From positions 1 through 5,986 of the forward strand of contig JAIRXV010000356.1 of assembly GCA_031268115.1 (NCBI GenBank): a stretch of 5,986 nucleotides of DNA, in the 5' to 3' direction. The stretch comes from Bifidobacteriaceae bacterium. Its GTDB lineage: Bacteria; Actinomycetota; Actinomycetes; Actinomycetales; WQXJ01. The translations under genes and the position numbers were made by a program. This document shows, piece after piece, positions 5,986 to 5,986 of the stretch. The notes below the pieces were generated by a model that saw only the letters and a program-made list of their open reading frames with translations, did no database searches and was not told the origin of the DNA. Every line of letters starts with the position of its first letter. Position 1 is the stretch's first letter.

Positions 5986-5986
5986 C

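Larger units (their letters stand above)
5457..5986. other. 530-bp gene-free tail rich in inverted repeats
   Basis: No reading frame here has a convincing protein signature, start and ribosome binding site, and I see no tRNA or rRNA. The region instead holds a succession of stem-loops (5489-5507, 5511-5561, 5605-5640, 5661-5682, 5685-5697, 5761-5776, 5776-5790), a short direct repeat (5806-5828), and interleaved repeats from 5837 to the window end. The density of pairing is high even for GC-rich DNA. It may be a decayed mobile element, an extragenic repeat cluster, or the regulatory region of a gene beginning past 5986. Confidence 0.6.

Overview
This window looks like chromosomal DNA from a high-GC Gram-positive actinobacterium. 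Two complete or near-complete enzymes of actinobacterial alpha-glucan metabolism lie divergently: GlgE (minus strand, cut by the left edge) and an actinobacterial-type glycogen/alpha-glucan phosphorylase, GlgP (plus strand). Both proteins are close throughout to remembered mycobacterial sequences. A glgE/glgP divergent pair is a known actinobacterial arrangement (Rv1327c/Rv1328 in M. tuberculosis). Hand counts of sample lines give about 63% GC in glgE and about 72% in glgP.

Layout from left to right. Positions 1-1897 (minus) carry the first ~632 codons of glgE, with an intact catalytic triad; the C-terminal end lies outside the window. Positions 1916-2707 (minus) carry a 263-residue secreted protein with a clear signal peptide and a lysine-rich Ig-like C-terminal domain. 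It ends 18 bp before, or directly at, the glgE start, so the two are probably co-transcribed. Its distal part is only about 50% GC, clearly lower than both flanks. Positions 2708-2894 form a compact divergent intergenic region with a good ribosome binding site for the secreted protein, overlapping -10-like hexamers, two 7-bp hairpins, and a possible leaderless promoter for glgP. Positions 2895-5456 (plus) encode complete glgP.

Positions 5457-5986 (530 bp) hold no convincing gene but are dense in inverted repeats. They include a 19-position stem-loop at 5511-5561, a 15-bp bulged hairpin at 5605-5640, several small hairpins, a 12-bp-period direct repeat, and a 27-bp inverted repeat pair (26/27 matching) at 5837-5950. 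Two copies of a CTATTG-N2-CAAT quasi-palindrome are interleaved with that pair. This resembles a mobile-element end, a MITE-like element or a regulatory/recombination site, but I cannot assign it to a known family.

How the genes work together: GlgE extends alpha-1,4-glucan from maltose-1-phosphate and GlgP removes glucose-1-phosphate from alpha-glucan ends, so the pair covers synthesis and breakdown of the same polymer. The unusual point is the secreted Ig-like protein gene placed between the two, apparently controlling the transcriptional entry into glgE. No clearly new defence, CRISPR or RNA system is visible.
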